From: PALSA-607 sp963737705
Lineage (GTDB): Bacteria; Actinomycetota; Actinomycetes; Acidothermales; Acidothermaceae
Reading direction: 5' to 3'
Length of the DNA: 64,000 nt
Assembly: GCA_963737705.1 (NCBI GenBank)
Contig: CAVTTP010000003.1
Coordinates: 62,001 to 126,000, forward strand
In this document: positions 27,455-36,463 of the stretch, in pieces
How the letters are laid out: the number at the start of each line of letters is the position of its first letter
How positions within the stretch are numbered: the stretch's first letter is position 1
Notes under the pieces: model-generated
What the model was told of the DNA's origin: nothing
What the model saw: only the letters and a program-made list of their open reading frames with translations
The model's database searches: none
Made by a program: the position numbers and the translations under genes

Positions 27455-27609
27455 CCGAGCCCGATGCCAACCGCTACTCGGGCCGTGCGTCGCGCCCACC
27501 CGGGTCACCGCTCTGATCGCGGGTTTTCCCTGATTCCGTTACGGAGCCCCGGACCTAGCGTCGGTTCTGGTCGCGGCGTTCGCGCCTGATCTAGCTAAGG
27601 AGTCCTCCG

Positions 27610-28218
27610 ATGCGTATGACTTCGGTCCCACCCCGCCTGGCCATCGTCACCGTCACGGCTGTGATGCTGACTGGCTGCCACAGTTCGTCGTCGACCACCG
27701 GCTCCCCGGCAACGCAGGCGACGCCTACCTCGGTGGGTACTACCGGTTCGGATTCGACGACCCCTGCGACAGCGGCTGCTTCGCGTGGAACTGCCGTCTC
27801 GGGTTCGACTAGTCCCGCGACCGCCGCGAGCGCGGCCCCCATAGCCGTCTGCACTGCGCTGCCGGCCTCGCAAGCCGCCTCACTCAGTGGAGTAGCGGTG
27901 ACAACCAGCCGGGAGCAAGACGATGCGGAGAGCAATGCCTACCGCTGTGACTACTTCCCTGCTTCAGGCACTGGGGGCTTCAGTGTCAGCGTCACAGTCG
28001 CCGACGGGGCCGTAGCGTACGCGAACTCACTGCAGACGGACACGGTTATTGGGGCCGCGGAAAACGTTGCGCCGCTGACGGGCGTTGGTGACAAGGCGTT
28101 CTCCGCCAAGGACGGTGTCCGTGCCGTCTTCGGTGATCGGATGATCTATGTAGCCGGAGTGTCCACGGACCAGACGGCCGTGACGATCATCAAGGCAGTC
28201 CAAGCCAAGCTGGGCTAG
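27610..28218 (+). CDS. Lipoprotein, 202 residues (DUF3558-like)
   Basis: AAGGAG lies 10 nt before ATG 27610. The signal peptide ends in the lipobox VMLTGC (Cys near residue 22), followed by a Ser/Thr/Ala linker to about residue 78 and a folded domain that starts ICTALPASQAA-like and contains the cysteine pair of AVCTALP and YRCDYFP. The Cys positions and the LTGVGDKAFSA block resemble DUF3558-type actinobacterial lipoproteins. Function is unknown. Confidence 0.7.
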   Translation: MRMTSVPPRLAIVTVTAVMLTGCHSSSSTTGSPATQATPTSVGTTGSDSTTPATAAASRGTAVSGSTSPATAASAAPIAVCTALPASQAASLSGVAVTTSREQDDAESNAYRCDYFPASGTGGFSVSVTVADGAVAYANSLQTDTVIGAAENVAPLTGVGDKAFSAKDGVRAVFGDRMIYVAGVSTDQTAVTIIKAVQAKLG

Positions 28219-28228
28219 GCATCGTGCC

Positions 28229-29080
28229 CTATTGGTTGGTAGTCGGGCCGGACGTGGCGCTGGTGGCTGCAGGCGACGCTGGAGGCGCCGCCGACGGTGG
28301 TGTGTTGCTGGGGCTACCGGATGCTGGGGGCGATGTCGCCGCGGCGTCGAACAGACGCACGGTGTCGAAGTACTGCGGCGTCTGTTGTGGTTCGCCGTGG
28401 CTGTCGACGTAGTCGAACACCGCGGAGAGGGCGTCGTCAAAGTGCCCCACAGCCGGAAACGGCCCAGGGATGAAAGTGAAACTGAACGACCAAGTGCGCC
28501 CAGGGCGCGCGCCGGTAATCGGACAGCTGACCCCGAAGCCAGCCGTGCACGGCGGCGCGGCGTCGCTGAAGTTGTCGGACGGGTCGGAGCCCCCAAATCC
28601 CATCACGACGGACCGGTCGAACAGCCCTCCTTCGTTCACGATCGTGACGGTGATACGAGTCTGCTGGCCCAACACCACCTGCGTCGGTGACGCCACGATG
28701 CTGACCTTGAAGTTGGGCTGGCTGTCGCTCGCGGCAGCCGAGGGGGTCGGCGGCGTGCGGCGACGCACAGGTGGGGTTGTGCGTGGCTCTGGGGACGGGC
28801 TATCGGTAGCCGTGGGCGAGGAGGATGCGGGCGCAGCGGAGAAAGCGGGCTCGCTGGCGCTGACCGCAGGCAGGCTGGTCGCCGGGCTCGCTAACGGACT
28901 ATCTGATGACGTTGCCGACGACGTCGCGCGCGCGGCATCGCTGCGTCCCGCTGTGTCACGCCATGGGTGCACGGCCAGCGCGACAACTGCCACCACGGCA
29001 ACGACGCTCACTGCGCTCGCAACGATGCGGACGGACTGGCCACGGTGCACGCGACCTTCGGCAAACTCGTCGTTCGGCAC
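28229..29080 (-). CDS. Membrane-anchored extracellular protein, tandem paralogue (downstream copy)
   Basis: A 283-residue type II membrane protein. A short cytosolic head (MPNDEFAEGRVHRGQ) precedes one helix (SAVSVVAVVAVVALAV), a Ser/Pro/Thr-rich stalk (about 45-120), and a beta-sandwich-like domain (about 122-245) opening VSIVASPTQVVLGQQTRIT, similar to CARDB/DUF11 folds, then a Pro/Ala/Ser tail. One Cys pair (PPCTAGFGVSCP) may form a disulfide. GTG 29080 has GGAGGG upstream. It is a clear paralogue of the gene at 28956-30032: both share DEFAE/DGFAE, VLGQQTR and SDAPP blocks. Role unknown. Confidence 0.7.
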   Translation of the reverse strand: MPNDEFAEGRVHRGQSVRIVASAVSVVAVVAVVALAVHPWRDTAGRSDAARATSSATSSDSPLASPATSLPAVSASEPAFSAAPASSSPTATDSPSPEPRTTPPVRRRTPPTPSAAASDSQPNFKVSIVASPTQVVLGQQTRITVTIVNEGGLFDRSVVMGFGGSDPSDNFSDAAPPCTAGFGVSCPITGARPGRTWSFSFTFIPGPFPAVGHFDDALSAVFDYVDSHGEPQQTPQYFDTVRLFDAAATSPPASGSPSNTPPSAAPPASPAATSATSGPTTNQ

Positions 29081-30032
29081 AGCTACCCTCCTGTGGTCGT
29101 CCCGGTAAACGTGAATGGGGCCCAGTTGGTTGTCGGACGAGACTCAGCGTCGATCGCTGAAGGCTCAACCGGCAGGCGACGGTGTGGGTGTGGGTGGGGG
29201 TGGGGGGATCGGGAGTGCTCGGCGCAGCGGATGTGGGAGGCGGCGACGGTGCGGTGCTCGGTGCGCCAGATCCCGCCGGCGCCGAGGACAGCGTGCCTGC
29301 ATCCACCGTTAGGTCGGCTGAGTAGCCCGGTTGCAGTTGTTGTTGCTGGCCATAGCTGTCGGCATAGCCCAACTGTCCGAAGATCTCGTCGTCCCAACTG
29401 GCCCCGGGGTAGTAACCCGTAGTAACGGTGAACGCGATCGTCTTTTCGCCACCGGCCCGCAATACGGGGACCGGACACTGCACTCCGCCGTTGGCGATGA
29501 CACAGTCCGGCGGCGCGTCGCTGAAGTCGTCGGCTGGAACCATCGAGCCGATCGACACCTCGGCGGCCGGATCAATCCCGTGGCCCCCATTCCGGATCGT
29601 CACAGTGACACGAGTTTGCTGACCCAGCAGCACATGCGTCGGCGACAAACGCATGCTTACCTCGAAGTTGAGGTGGCTCTCGTCCACCACCGCAGGAGCG
29701 CCTGGCGGGGTGCGGCGGCTAGTCGCCGACGAGTGCGGGCTTGGCTGGCTAGGCGGGCTGCTGACTGGCGCAGGCGAGACCATCGGCGATGACGAGAAAG
29801 CGGGGTCACTGGCGCTGACCGCCGCTGCGGTCGAAACAGAGCTAGCGAACACACTCGCCGATGGGATGGCCGCGGGAGTGCCGCCGGCAACCGGCCCGCG
29901 CGCAGGCGCAGCAACCCAGGTGCGTACACCGAGGATAGCCACGGCAACTAGCACCACACTGGCCGCGCTTGCAGCGACAAGGGCGAACTGGCGGCGGTGG
30001 GCACCGACTTCGGCGAACCCGTCTTCCGGCAT
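28956..30032 (-). CDS. Membrane-anchored extracellular protein, tandem paralogue (upstream copy), probable 3' frameshift
   Basis: The open frame codes for 358 residues. It has the same plan as the next gene: cytosolic head, one helix (VAASAASVVLVAVAILGV), Ser/Pro stalk, beta-sandwich domain with VLLGQQTRVTVTI and a Cys pair (DCVIANGGVQCP), then a Pro-rich tail. ATG 30032 has a strong GGAGGT. The last roughly 70 codons after THTHTV are arginine-rich, unlike the paralogue, and run 125 nt into it. In the adjacent frame the tail reads PPPPTPTPSPAG and stops at 29165-29167, a natural end. A one-base slip in the C-rich tract 29181-29208 would explain this. Confidence 0.62.
   Translation of the reverse strand: MPEDGFAEVGAHRRQFALVAASAASVVLVAVAILGVRTWVAAPARGPVAGGTPAAIPSASVFASSVSTAAAVSASDPAFSSSPMVSPAPVSSPPSQPSPHSSATSRRTPPGAPAVVDESHLNFEVSMRLSPTHVLLGQQTRVTVTIRNGGHGIDPAAEVSIGSMVPADDFSDAPPDCVIANGGVQCPVPVLRAGGEKTIAFTVTTGYYPGASWDDEIFGQLGYADSYGQQQQLQPGYSADLTVDAGTLSSAPAGSGAPSTAPSPPPTSAAPSTPDPPTPTHTHTVACRLSLQRSTLSLVRQPTGPHSRLPGRPQEGSCAERRVCRRSRAPWPVRPHRCERSERRCRGGSCRAGRAPMA
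29181..29208. repeat. G/T-rich slippage-prone tract at the frameshift site
   Basis: GGTGTGGGTGTGGGTGGGGG followed by TGGGGGGA on the plus strand (C-runs on the coding strand). Runs of five and six identical bases sit where the upstream paralogue appears to change frame. Confidence 0.7.
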
Positions 30033-30257
30033 CGCAACCTCCTGCGGTCACACCGGTAAACGACGATCAAGCCTCGTATGGTTGTCAGACGCTGGCGTCG
30101 ATCTGCGGCCGCGGAATCCTCAATCGAAACGCGCACACACCTATGAGAGGGACCCCACCTGACACCCGACCGCACGCGCGTCGTTGCGGCAAGAGCGCGC
30201 TGGCATGCCATCCTGCGCTCGTGACAAACCAGTCATCGGTGCGGGGAATACGTTTAC

Positions 30258-30725
30258 TTGTCTGGACGTGGTGACGCGGTGCCTCACGTCCGGTCCGCAC
30301 GATCAATCAGCGTTCCGCTGTACCAAAGGCGTCCGCACCCAGTTCACGCCGCCGTGTTTTTGAGCGCGGTTTCGATGCTCCCCCTGGCGGCATGCGGACA
30401 TGGCGATGGGCTCGTCTACACCGAGGGCGGAGACGTACTCGTGCAAGTCGTAGGGTCTGCCGGCAATTGCGCGCTGGTCAAAATGGACCATCCCGTTGGC
30501 GTGAACGCTTCTCGTGATGGAGCAGTCGTCGCGACTGCCACCTATTCCCCCACGTCGCCCTGGGTTTTCAACATCGGCTCGAAGCCGTTCGACGCTGCAG
30601 TCAATGTTGATGGCCGAACGGTCACGCAACGGGTCGTGCCAACAGGTACCCGCGGCACGATGCTGCGCGTAGACCTCGTCGTACCCGCGGTGGGATGCAA
30701 CACCGCCACTGCCGCAACCAGCTAG
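30258..30725 (+). CDS. Putative small lipoprotein
   Basis: The frame codes for up to 155 residues. A hydrophobic stretch with lipobox-like PLAACGHGDG (Cys near residue 46 of the longest form) is followed by a roughly 105-residue beta-rich domain (GDVLVQVVGSAGNC, SPWVFNIGSKPFDAAV) that keeps an additional Cys pair. The start is uncertain: TTG 30258, GTG 30279 and GTG 30354 are in frame and none has a good ribosome binding site. No family recognised. Divergent from the paralogue pair, across 225 bases with no other gene visible. Confidence 0.5.
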   Translation: MSGRGDAVPHVRSARSISVPLYQRRPHPVHAAVFLSAVSMLPLAACGHGDGLVYTEGGDVLVQVVGSAGNCALVKMDHPVGVNASRDGAVVATATYSPTSPWVFNIGSKPFDAAVNVDGRTVTQRVVPTGTRGTMLRVDLVVPAVGCNTATAATS

Positions 30726-30821
30726 GTTCGCGATCGACGCAGGCTCATGACCGTCACCTGGCCGCCTCGGCGACAGTTGTGCTTCTCGTTCTCGACGTGT
30801 CGTGAGCGGACGGCGATTGCG

Positions 30822-31630
30822 TCAAGGTGCACGGGTCGCGTGCGCCTTGAAGAAGGTGTAGCTGAAGACGCCGTCTGGTTCGCAAGTGCGATACAGATCC
30901 CGCACGCCGATATCGAAATCCTCGGCACTGGTCAGGCCAGCCGCAAGCGCGTCGGCCCGGACGCCCTCGATCATCGCCGTGAAGGTGTTGCGGGTAAACC
31001 GCTCGAGCGAGTTCTCGGCGGCTGCCGTCGACATACACGACCAGTGGCACAACATGCACCGCTGCGAAACCGGCCGCGGTGATCAGCGGATGCAGTTGCC
31101 GGCCGATCAGCGCATTACCGCCGGCGCGGCGCTGCAGCTCAACCTGGCAAGCAATAGCGCCGCGCGCGGCAGCGCTGTCGGGATGGAAGTAGGCGGAGCC
31201 GTGGTCGCCCTCGATAACTGTCAGGTGGCCACCAGATGTCAGCATCGAGTCGAGCGATCCGCAGTGCGCCGAGTGGGTCGACCAGGTGCTCGAGGACGAA
31301 GCACACGAAGACGTACTCGAACGATGCTGGTTTGAACGGCAGCGCGAACAGGTTCGCGCGTACGAACTCGACGTTGCTCAGGCGACCGTCGGCGACTCGC
31401 TCGGCAGCGGTGGCGAGCGAGTCGAACGAGACGTCGACTGAAACAATGTGCGCCAGCGGGTTGCGGGCGGCAAGCGTGATCGTTTGCGAGCCGACGCCGC
31501 AACCTAGCTCGAGAACGCGCGAGCCGGGAGCGAAGACGGTGTCGGCGTGCAGCAGGTCGGCAAGAGCGCCGGCTTGGTCGTCGAGGCGTCGACCTTCGCG
31601 TTCCTGATAACCGTGGACGTATCGGGTCAT
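30822..31630 (-). pseudogene. SAM-dependent methyltransferase gene broken by two frameshifts
   Basis: Three consecutive frames together code for one methyltransferase of about 270 residues. Frame one (31630 to about 31250) has the start and motif I (RVLELGCGVGSQT), FVRANLFALPF and FVFVCFVLEHL-like motif IV. Frame two (about 31242 to 31020) continues MLTSGGHLTVIEGDHGSAYF, RAGGNALIGRQL. Frame three (about 31020 to 30822) ends RFTRNTFTAMIEGVRADAL through YTFFKA. One extra base at each junction (near 31245 in GCTCGACTCGATG and near 31020 in GCTCGAGCGGTTTACC) would account for the breaks. Either a decayed gene or two sequencing errors. Confidence 0.75.
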
Positions 31631-31641
31631 GTGGAAGGCTG

Positions 31642-32307
31642 TCAGGCCAGCCAGCCTGGTCGGACCAGGCCGGTCTCGTAGGCAAGCACGACGAGTTGGG
31701 TGCGGTCGCGCACGCCGAGCTTGGTTATCATCCGGCCGACGTGGGTCCGAGCGGTGGCCGGGCTGATGAAGAGGCGTTGCGCGATCTGCTCGTTCGTCAG
31801 GCCCGCGGCAACTTGCGTGAGCACCTCGCGCTCCCGGTCGGTGAGTGGATCTAGGTCGGTGCTAGGACGTGGGTTTTTCGACCGGGCGGCGAACTCCTCG
31901 ATCAAGCGGCGGGTCATGCTGGGCGAAATCAGCGAATCGCCTGCGGCGACGATACGGATCGCGGCCACTAAGTCGATCGGGTCAATGTCCTTGAGCAAGA
32001 AGCCACTTGCTCCGACTCGCAGCGATTCGAATAGATATTCGTCGAGCTCGAACGTGGTGAGCATAACGACGCGCACGTCAGCGAGATCGGGATCAGCGGC
32101 GATCCGCCGCGTCGCCTCTAAGCCGTCGAGTCCGGGCATGCGTATGTCCATCAACACGATGTCAGGGTGAAGTTGGCGGGTGAGTGCGATCGCTCGCTGC
32201 CCATCTTCAGCTTGGCCGATGACCTCGATGTCATCGCGTGCGTCGAGTAGCGCGCCAAACCCGGCCCGCACGAGCGCCTGGTCATCGGCTAGCAGCACGC
32301 GGATCAC
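31642..32307 (-). CDS. NarL/LuxR-family response regulator
   Basis: A 221-residue regulator. Receiver domain (about 1-120) with acidic pair in LLADDQ, phosphoacceptor Asp54 in VLMDIRMPG, and Lys in FLLKDIDP. C-terminal LuxR HTH (about 150-212) reads LTDREREVLTQVAAGLTNEQ and TARTHVGRMITKLG. GTG 32307 overlaps the stop of the sensor kinase gene (GTGA), so the pair is co-translated. A likely target is the divergent ABC exporter at 33710-35404, by analogy with similar actinobacterial arrangements; this is inference. Confidence 0.92.
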   Translation of the reverse strand: MIRVLLADDQALVRAGFGALLDARDDIEVIGQAEDGQRAIALTRQLHPDIVLMDIRMPGLDGLEATRRIAADPDLADVRVVMLTTFELDEYLFESLRVGASGFLLKDIDPIDLVAAIRIVAAGDSLISPSMTRRLIEEFAARSKNPRPSTDLDPLTDREREVLTQVAAGLTNEQIAQRLFISPATARTHVGRMITKLGVRDRTQLVVLAYETGLVRPGWLA

Positions 32308-33494
32308 GACGTTCCCGCCAGCGGGAACCGAGCCCGGACGACCCATCCACCACGCGAGCCGGGACCAGCCGTGAAGTCACCGCCAAGGGCAGCGACCCGT
32401 TCGCGCATCCCCACGATGCCGTTGCCACCCCCGGATGCAACCGCGACCTTGCCCACCCGCCGTCCGCCGTCGTCGTCCACCCCGACAACCAATGCCGACG
32501 CTTCGTAGCCGATGTGCACGCCCACGCGCGCATGAGGGGCATGTCGGGCAACGTTGGTCAGTGACTCCTGCACCACGCGGTATGCGGCTGTATCGATAGC
32601 TGCAGGCAATGCGCGCGTCTGTCCGACTGTCTGTGTGGTGACGGTGACACCGGCAGCCCTGGTGAACTCCAGTAGCTCAGGCAACCGCGCTAGACCGGGT
32701 GTCGGCGAGCGTGGTGCTGCGTCGTTGACGTCGGAGCGCAACGCAGACAGGACGCCGCGAAGCTCGTTGAGTGCCTCGTTTGCCACCGTGCGAATCGCCG
32801 CGAGGGAGACGCGGGCCTGCTCGGGTTGGGCATCCATCAGGTCAAGGCCGACGGCTGCCTGAACGCTGATCAGCGCGATGTTATGGCTGATCACATCGTG
32901 GAGTTCGCGGGCCATCCGCAGCCGCTCGTCACTGGTGCGGCGCCGCGCTTCCACATCGTGTGCGCGCCGCATGTCAACGCGTCGCACCCCACGGAGCCGA
33001 ACGACCTCGGCGGCGACGAGGAGCACTGCAAGCCAGCCGAGCAGTAGGAACCCAAACTGCATCGTAGCGACGTGTCGTCCAGCGGCGAGGGGGACAAGCC
33101 ACACCGACGACACGAATCCCACCGCGGCCGCGAGCCAGGCCGCGTGGCGATGCCCAGTGATCGCGGCCAGGACGAAGGCGACGAGCAGGCTTAGGTTTGT
33201 CACCCACGATCCCGATGGGTCCAACGCCGCAGCGAGTGTCACCCACAACACGACCGTCGGCCGACGTTGCCGGAACACAAGCGCGATGGGACCGGTCACG
33301 ACGAGCGCCCACTCGAGCGCATCCAGGTGTGCCTGCCCCGAGTGCGGGTTTGCGGTCGTCGCCGCGGCGCCGGCGAGTTGCAGCACCAGCACGACTGAGG
33401 CCAGCAGCATGTCAGGCCGGGCGGCTAACCATCGGCGGTCGAGGACCCACCGGCCGGTGCGCAGCCCCATCGGTGCCTGATCCAACTCATTCAT
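32304..33494 (-). CDS. Sensor histidine kinase (HisKA_3/DesK type)
   Basis: A 396-residue membrane kinase. Four to six hydrophobic segments occupy residues about 28-165; the coiled linker leads to the dimerisation box RMARELHDVISHNIALI with phosphoacceptor His199. The ATPase domain has an N-box (AYRVVQESLTNVARHAPHA) and G-boxes (VDDDGG, GNGIVGMRERVAALGG). ATG 33494 faces the ABC exporter gene across 215 bases containing no other gene I can support. TAGTTT lies 9 nt upstream of the start, allowing a very short leader. Confidence 0.92.
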   Translation of the reverse strand: MNELDQAPMGLRTGRWVLDRRWLAARPDMLLASVVLVLQLAGAAATTANPHSGQAHLDALEWALVVTGPIALVFRQRRPTVVLWVTLAAALDPSGSWVTNLSLLVAFVLAAITGHRHAAWLAAAVGFVSSVWLVPLAAGRHVATMQFGFLLLGWLAVLLVAAEVVRLRGVRRVDMRRAHDVEARRRTSDERLRMARELHDVISHNIALISVQAAVGLDLMDAQPEQARVSLAAIRTVANEALNELRGVLSALRSDVNDAAPRSPTPGLARLPELLEFTRAAGVTVTTQTVGQTRALPAAIDTAAYRVVQESLTNVARHAPHARVGVHIGYEASALVVGVDDDGGRRVGKVAVASGGGNGIVGMRERVAALGGDFTAGPGSRGGWVVRARFPLAGTS

Positions 33495-33709
33495 CGTGTG
33501 CCCAAACTACGGCCCACCAGCCTGTGACACATCAGCGTGATGACGGCTTGCCTGTACGCATTTCGACGTACCAGCCGGGTAGCTGCCGCGCCGCTGCACG
33601 CATTCGAGGACATGCCTGCGAGACGACGACGGTAACCGTCTCGCAGAGCAGCATCAACATGACAACGGGAAGCGCCAACACGGTGAGTAGAACAGCGAGG
33701 TGCGTGAGC

Positions 33710-35404
33710 GTGAGCGTGATCGAGATTCATGACTTGACTAAAAAGTTCGGAGACGTGACCGCGGTCGACCACGTCAGCTTCGGCGTGGAGCGTGGCAGCG
33801 TCGTCGGTTTCCTCGGGCCGAACGGTGCCGGGAAAACGACGACGCTAAGGATGCTCCTGGGCCTTGTCACGCCGACTAGCGGAACGGCGCGGATCACCGG
33901 TCGCTCGTACCGAAACATCTCCAACCCGTCGCGGGTGGTCGGCGCCGTACTCGAATCGTCGAACCCTTACCCCGGCCGCACGGCACGCAACCACCTGCGC
34001 ATCCAAGCCATGATCGCCCGCATGCCCGTCGGGCGGGTCGATGACGTCCTCGACCTCGTCGACCTCACCGCAGTAGCCGGTCGTCGGGTCGGCCAGTTCT
34101 CCCTCGGCATGCGCCAACGCCTCGGCCTAGCCGCGGCGCTGCTCGGCGACCCGGAGGTCCTAATCCTCGATGAACCCGCCAACGGACTTGATCCCGAAGG
34201 CGTCCATTGGTTGCGCAACCTGCTCCAACGCCTCGCCGCTGAAGGCCGCACCGTGCTGGTTTCCAGCCACATCCTCGCCGAGGTTGCCCAAACCGTCGAC
34301 ACCGTTGTCATCCTTGACCACGGGCGACTCATCACCTACTCCACGCTGGCCGAACTCATCGCATCTGGCGCAGACAACGTGGCCGTCCGGACACCGCGTC
34401 CCGCTGACCTCGCGGCGGTGCTCGTGGCCGATGGAGCCGCCATCCAATCCACCCCCGGCAACTGGCTCACCGTCACTGGCGCCAGCGTCGAGCAAATTGG
34501 CACCCTCGCCGCCGCTCATGGCATCCCGATCTTCGAGACCAACCGGCACGCACCTGACCTCGAAGACGTATTCCTGCGTCTCACCACGGAACTCGCAACC
34601 CAAGCGGGTGAACTCATGATCACAATCGTTCGCACGGAACTGTTCAAGCTGCGCACGATGCGCATGACCTGGGGGCTGCTCGCAGCCGCTGGGGTCCTCA
34701 GTGCAATGTTCGCGTTGCTGGAGAACAACCGTGCCGGCAGCACCGGCAGCGGTGTACCACCCATCTCCACCGCCGAAGGAATGCGTACGGTTACCACCGT
34801 CACGGGCATCGCGATGCTGCTGGCAGCGGTGCTCGGCGCGATCGCTGCGAACGGGGAATTCCGGCACTCCAGCGCGACGCTCACGTACCTCGCCACCCCA
34901 CAACGCGGACGCGTGCTGCTCGCCAAAACTGCAGCGGCAGCAAGCTATGGCGCACTATTCGGACTAGTCGCCGGGCTTGTCGCCACCGCCATCGGACTCG
35001 TCTTCATCAAAACTCACGGGGACCAAATCCCCCTCAGCACAGCCACACTCAGCGGGCATGTCGCTGGCGCTACCACCGCAGCGGCACTGCTCGCCGCTCT
35101 CGGAGTCGTGGTCGGGACCCTCGTTCGCTCTCAGATCAGCACCGTCATCGGCGTCTTCCTCTGGGCCATCCTGATGGAATCCATCATCGGCGGCGTCTAC
35201 ACCGGCGTCCGGCCCTACCTCCCCTACACCGCCGCAACCACCATGGCCGGCGTCACGCTCGGCGACGCGGCCTTCGGCCCCGCCCACGGCGTCCAGGGAG
35301 GAGGCCCACTGCCCTTCGCCGTCGCTGCGGCCTTTATCGCCGCCATAGCAGCATGTGTCGCGTTCGTCTCCGCCAGCACCACCCTGCAATGCGACATCAC
35401 TTGA
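33710..35404 (+). CDS. ABC transporter with ATPase and ABC-2-type permease fused in one chain
   Basis: A 564-residue protein. Residues about 3-300 form a DrrA/CcmA-like ATPase: Walker A GPNGAGKTTT, signature FSLGMRQRLGLAAAL, Walker B VLILDEPANGLDPEG. Residue 303 begins what looks like the usual start of a separate permease (MITIVRTELFKLRTMRMTWG), with about six membrane segments. ATG 34616 and an out-of-frame TGA at the junction suggest two ancestral overlapping genes. GTG 33710 is chosen 9 nt after GAGG; the long open frame upstream lacks coding character. Export of a peptide or drug is likely; the substrate is unknown. Confidence 0.85.
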   Translation: MSVIEIHDLTKKFGDVTAVDHVSFGVERGSVVGFLGPNGAGKTTTLRMLLGLVTPTSGTARITGRSYRNISNPSRVVGAVLESSNPYPGRTARNHLRIQAMIARMPVGRVDDVLDLVDLTAVAGRRVGQFSLGMRQRLGLAAALLGDPEVLILDEPANGLDPEGVHWLRNLLQRLAAEGRTVLVSSHILAEVAQTVDTVVILDHGRLITYSTLAELIASGADNVAVRTPRPADLAAVLVADGAAIQSTPGNWLTVTGASVEQIGTLAAAHGIPIFETNRHAPDLEDVFLRLTTELATQAGELMITIVRTELFKLRTMRMTWGLLAAAGVLSAMFALLENNRAGSTGSGVPPISTAEGMRTVTTVTGIAMLLAAVLGAIAANGEFRHSSATLTYLATPQRGRVLLAKTAAAASYGALFGLVAGLVATAIGLVFIKTHGDQIPLSTATLSGHVAGATTAAALLAALGVVVGTLVRSQISTVIGVFLWAILMESIIGGVYTGVRPYLPYTAATTMAGVTLGDAAFGPAHGVQGGGPLPFAVAAAFIAAIAACVAFVSASTTLQCDIT

Positions 35405-35455
35405 CCGACACGGCCGAGTAGTTCACGACGCGTCACAACCACATGGAGGTAAGCC

Positions 35456-35614
35456 ATGCCACATCCGACGCTGATCGCCGCCGCGTTCTTGGCATCGAAT
35501 ACGCACACCACCCACGTCGGCCCTTGGATCATCGTGCCGATCCTTATCCTCGTAGCCCTCGTCGGCACCCCGATCTATATCGTGCGCGACCGTCGTCGCC
35601 GTCGCTCCAACTAA
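35456..35614 (+). CDS. Small membrane protein, 52 residues
   Basis: ATG 35456 is preceded by TGGAGGT (35444-35450). The protein starts MPHPTLIAAAFLASN and has a strong helix (VGPWIIVPILILVALVGTPI) followed by YIVRDRRRRRSN, a basic cytosolic tail. It lies 52 nt after the fused ABC exporter and may be its accessory peptide. No family recognised. Confidence 0.6.
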   Translation: MPHPTLIAAAFLASNTHTTHVGPWIIVPILILVALVGTPIYIVRDRRRRRSN

Positions 35615-35672
35615 GGCAACGATGCCGGGCAGCCGTCATGACGACGCGGTTTACCGGTGGCAGACCGCGGGG

Positions 35673-36233
35673 TCACGTGAAGGCAGCGGGCGACATCGAC
35701 CGTCGCCGATCGTCCCTCAGACAGGCGTATATGACGCAGTCTCGCCACGCTCCTCCTCGGAACGCCGCTTGTTTGAGCACGCCCTCGCGTCGGAAGCCCA
35801 CCTTCTCAAGCGACCGCTGCTCTGCTTGGTTGTCGAGCTCCGTGATGGCGCAAAGTCGATGGACCACTGTCGTGTCAAACAGATACTCCGTCAGCAGCAT
35901 CTGGGCCGTCGTCCCGACGCCTCGACCTCGATACTCAGGAGCGAGCAATATCCCGATCTCCCACGCCCAGCCCTTCCTGCCGAACATCCCGAGGTCACGC
36001 CACAACACCCATCCCGCTGGGGTTTCATCGGCTAGCGATACAACCAGGTAGTGAGGATCTTCCGTTAAGAAGGCGCCCTGTTCCCAGCGTTGGCGCAGTG
36101 CTCGCGATGACGCAAACCCACTCCACTCGAACGGTTCTGAGAATTTCGGGTCGGTCGCGAACCGCTCCAGGACTGCAAGGTCGTTGCCCCCAAACGGCCG
36201 CAGCTGAATGTCGAGTTCGTCTTCAGTAGGCAC
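35673..36233 (-). CDS. GNAT acetyltransferase, RimJ/RimL type
   Basis: A 186-residue acetyltransferase. QLRPFGGNDLAVL is the opening strand, GWAWEIGILLAPEYRGRGVGT carries the acetyl-CoA loop RGRGVGT, and ITELDNQAEQRSLEKVGFRR is the classic C-terminal RimJ/L block. GTG 36233 follows AAAGG by 7 nt; ATG 36248 is an in-frame alternative. Homologues acetylate protein N-termini or small amines; the substrate is unknown. Confidence 0.83.
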   Translation of the reverse strand: MPTEDELDIQLRPFGGNDLAVLERFATDPKFSEPFEWSGFASSRALRQRWEQGAFLTEDPHYLVVSLADETPAGWVLWRDLGMFGRKGWAWEIGILLAPEYRGRGVGTTAQMLLTEYLFDTTVVHRLCAITELDNQAEQRSLEKVGFRREGVLKQAAFRGGAWRDCVIYACLRDDRRRSMSPAAFT

Positions 36234-36451
36234 TTGTTTGCCTTTCATGCGATGGCTTGTACGGGTTGCCGGTTGATGCCGCGCAGACATGCGTAGAGAT
36301 CCGGTGCGAGAAACAACCGAAGAGTTACGTCTACGCGTGGAGGCGCGGCCCCGCGTCGGGCGGCATGCGGATGTCGGCGTACGCAACCTGACGTATCGAG
36401 GACACGTTGGGTCGTCCCATCGGCGTAGGGACTGACAGCCCTTCAACTGCG

Positions 36452-36457
36452 TAGGGT
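36452..36457 (+). promoter_or_regulatory. Leaderless -10 element (TAGGGT) for the orphan permease
   Basis: TAGGGT lies 6 nt before GTG 36464, and no ribosome binding site is present. Confidence 0.5.
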
Positions 36458-36463
36458 AGGCGG

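Noticed and set aside
33197..33709. N-terminal extension of the fused ABC gene
   Set aside because: The extension is antisense to the sensor kinase for most of its length and has no domain; the ATPase begins at the GTG cluster near 33710.
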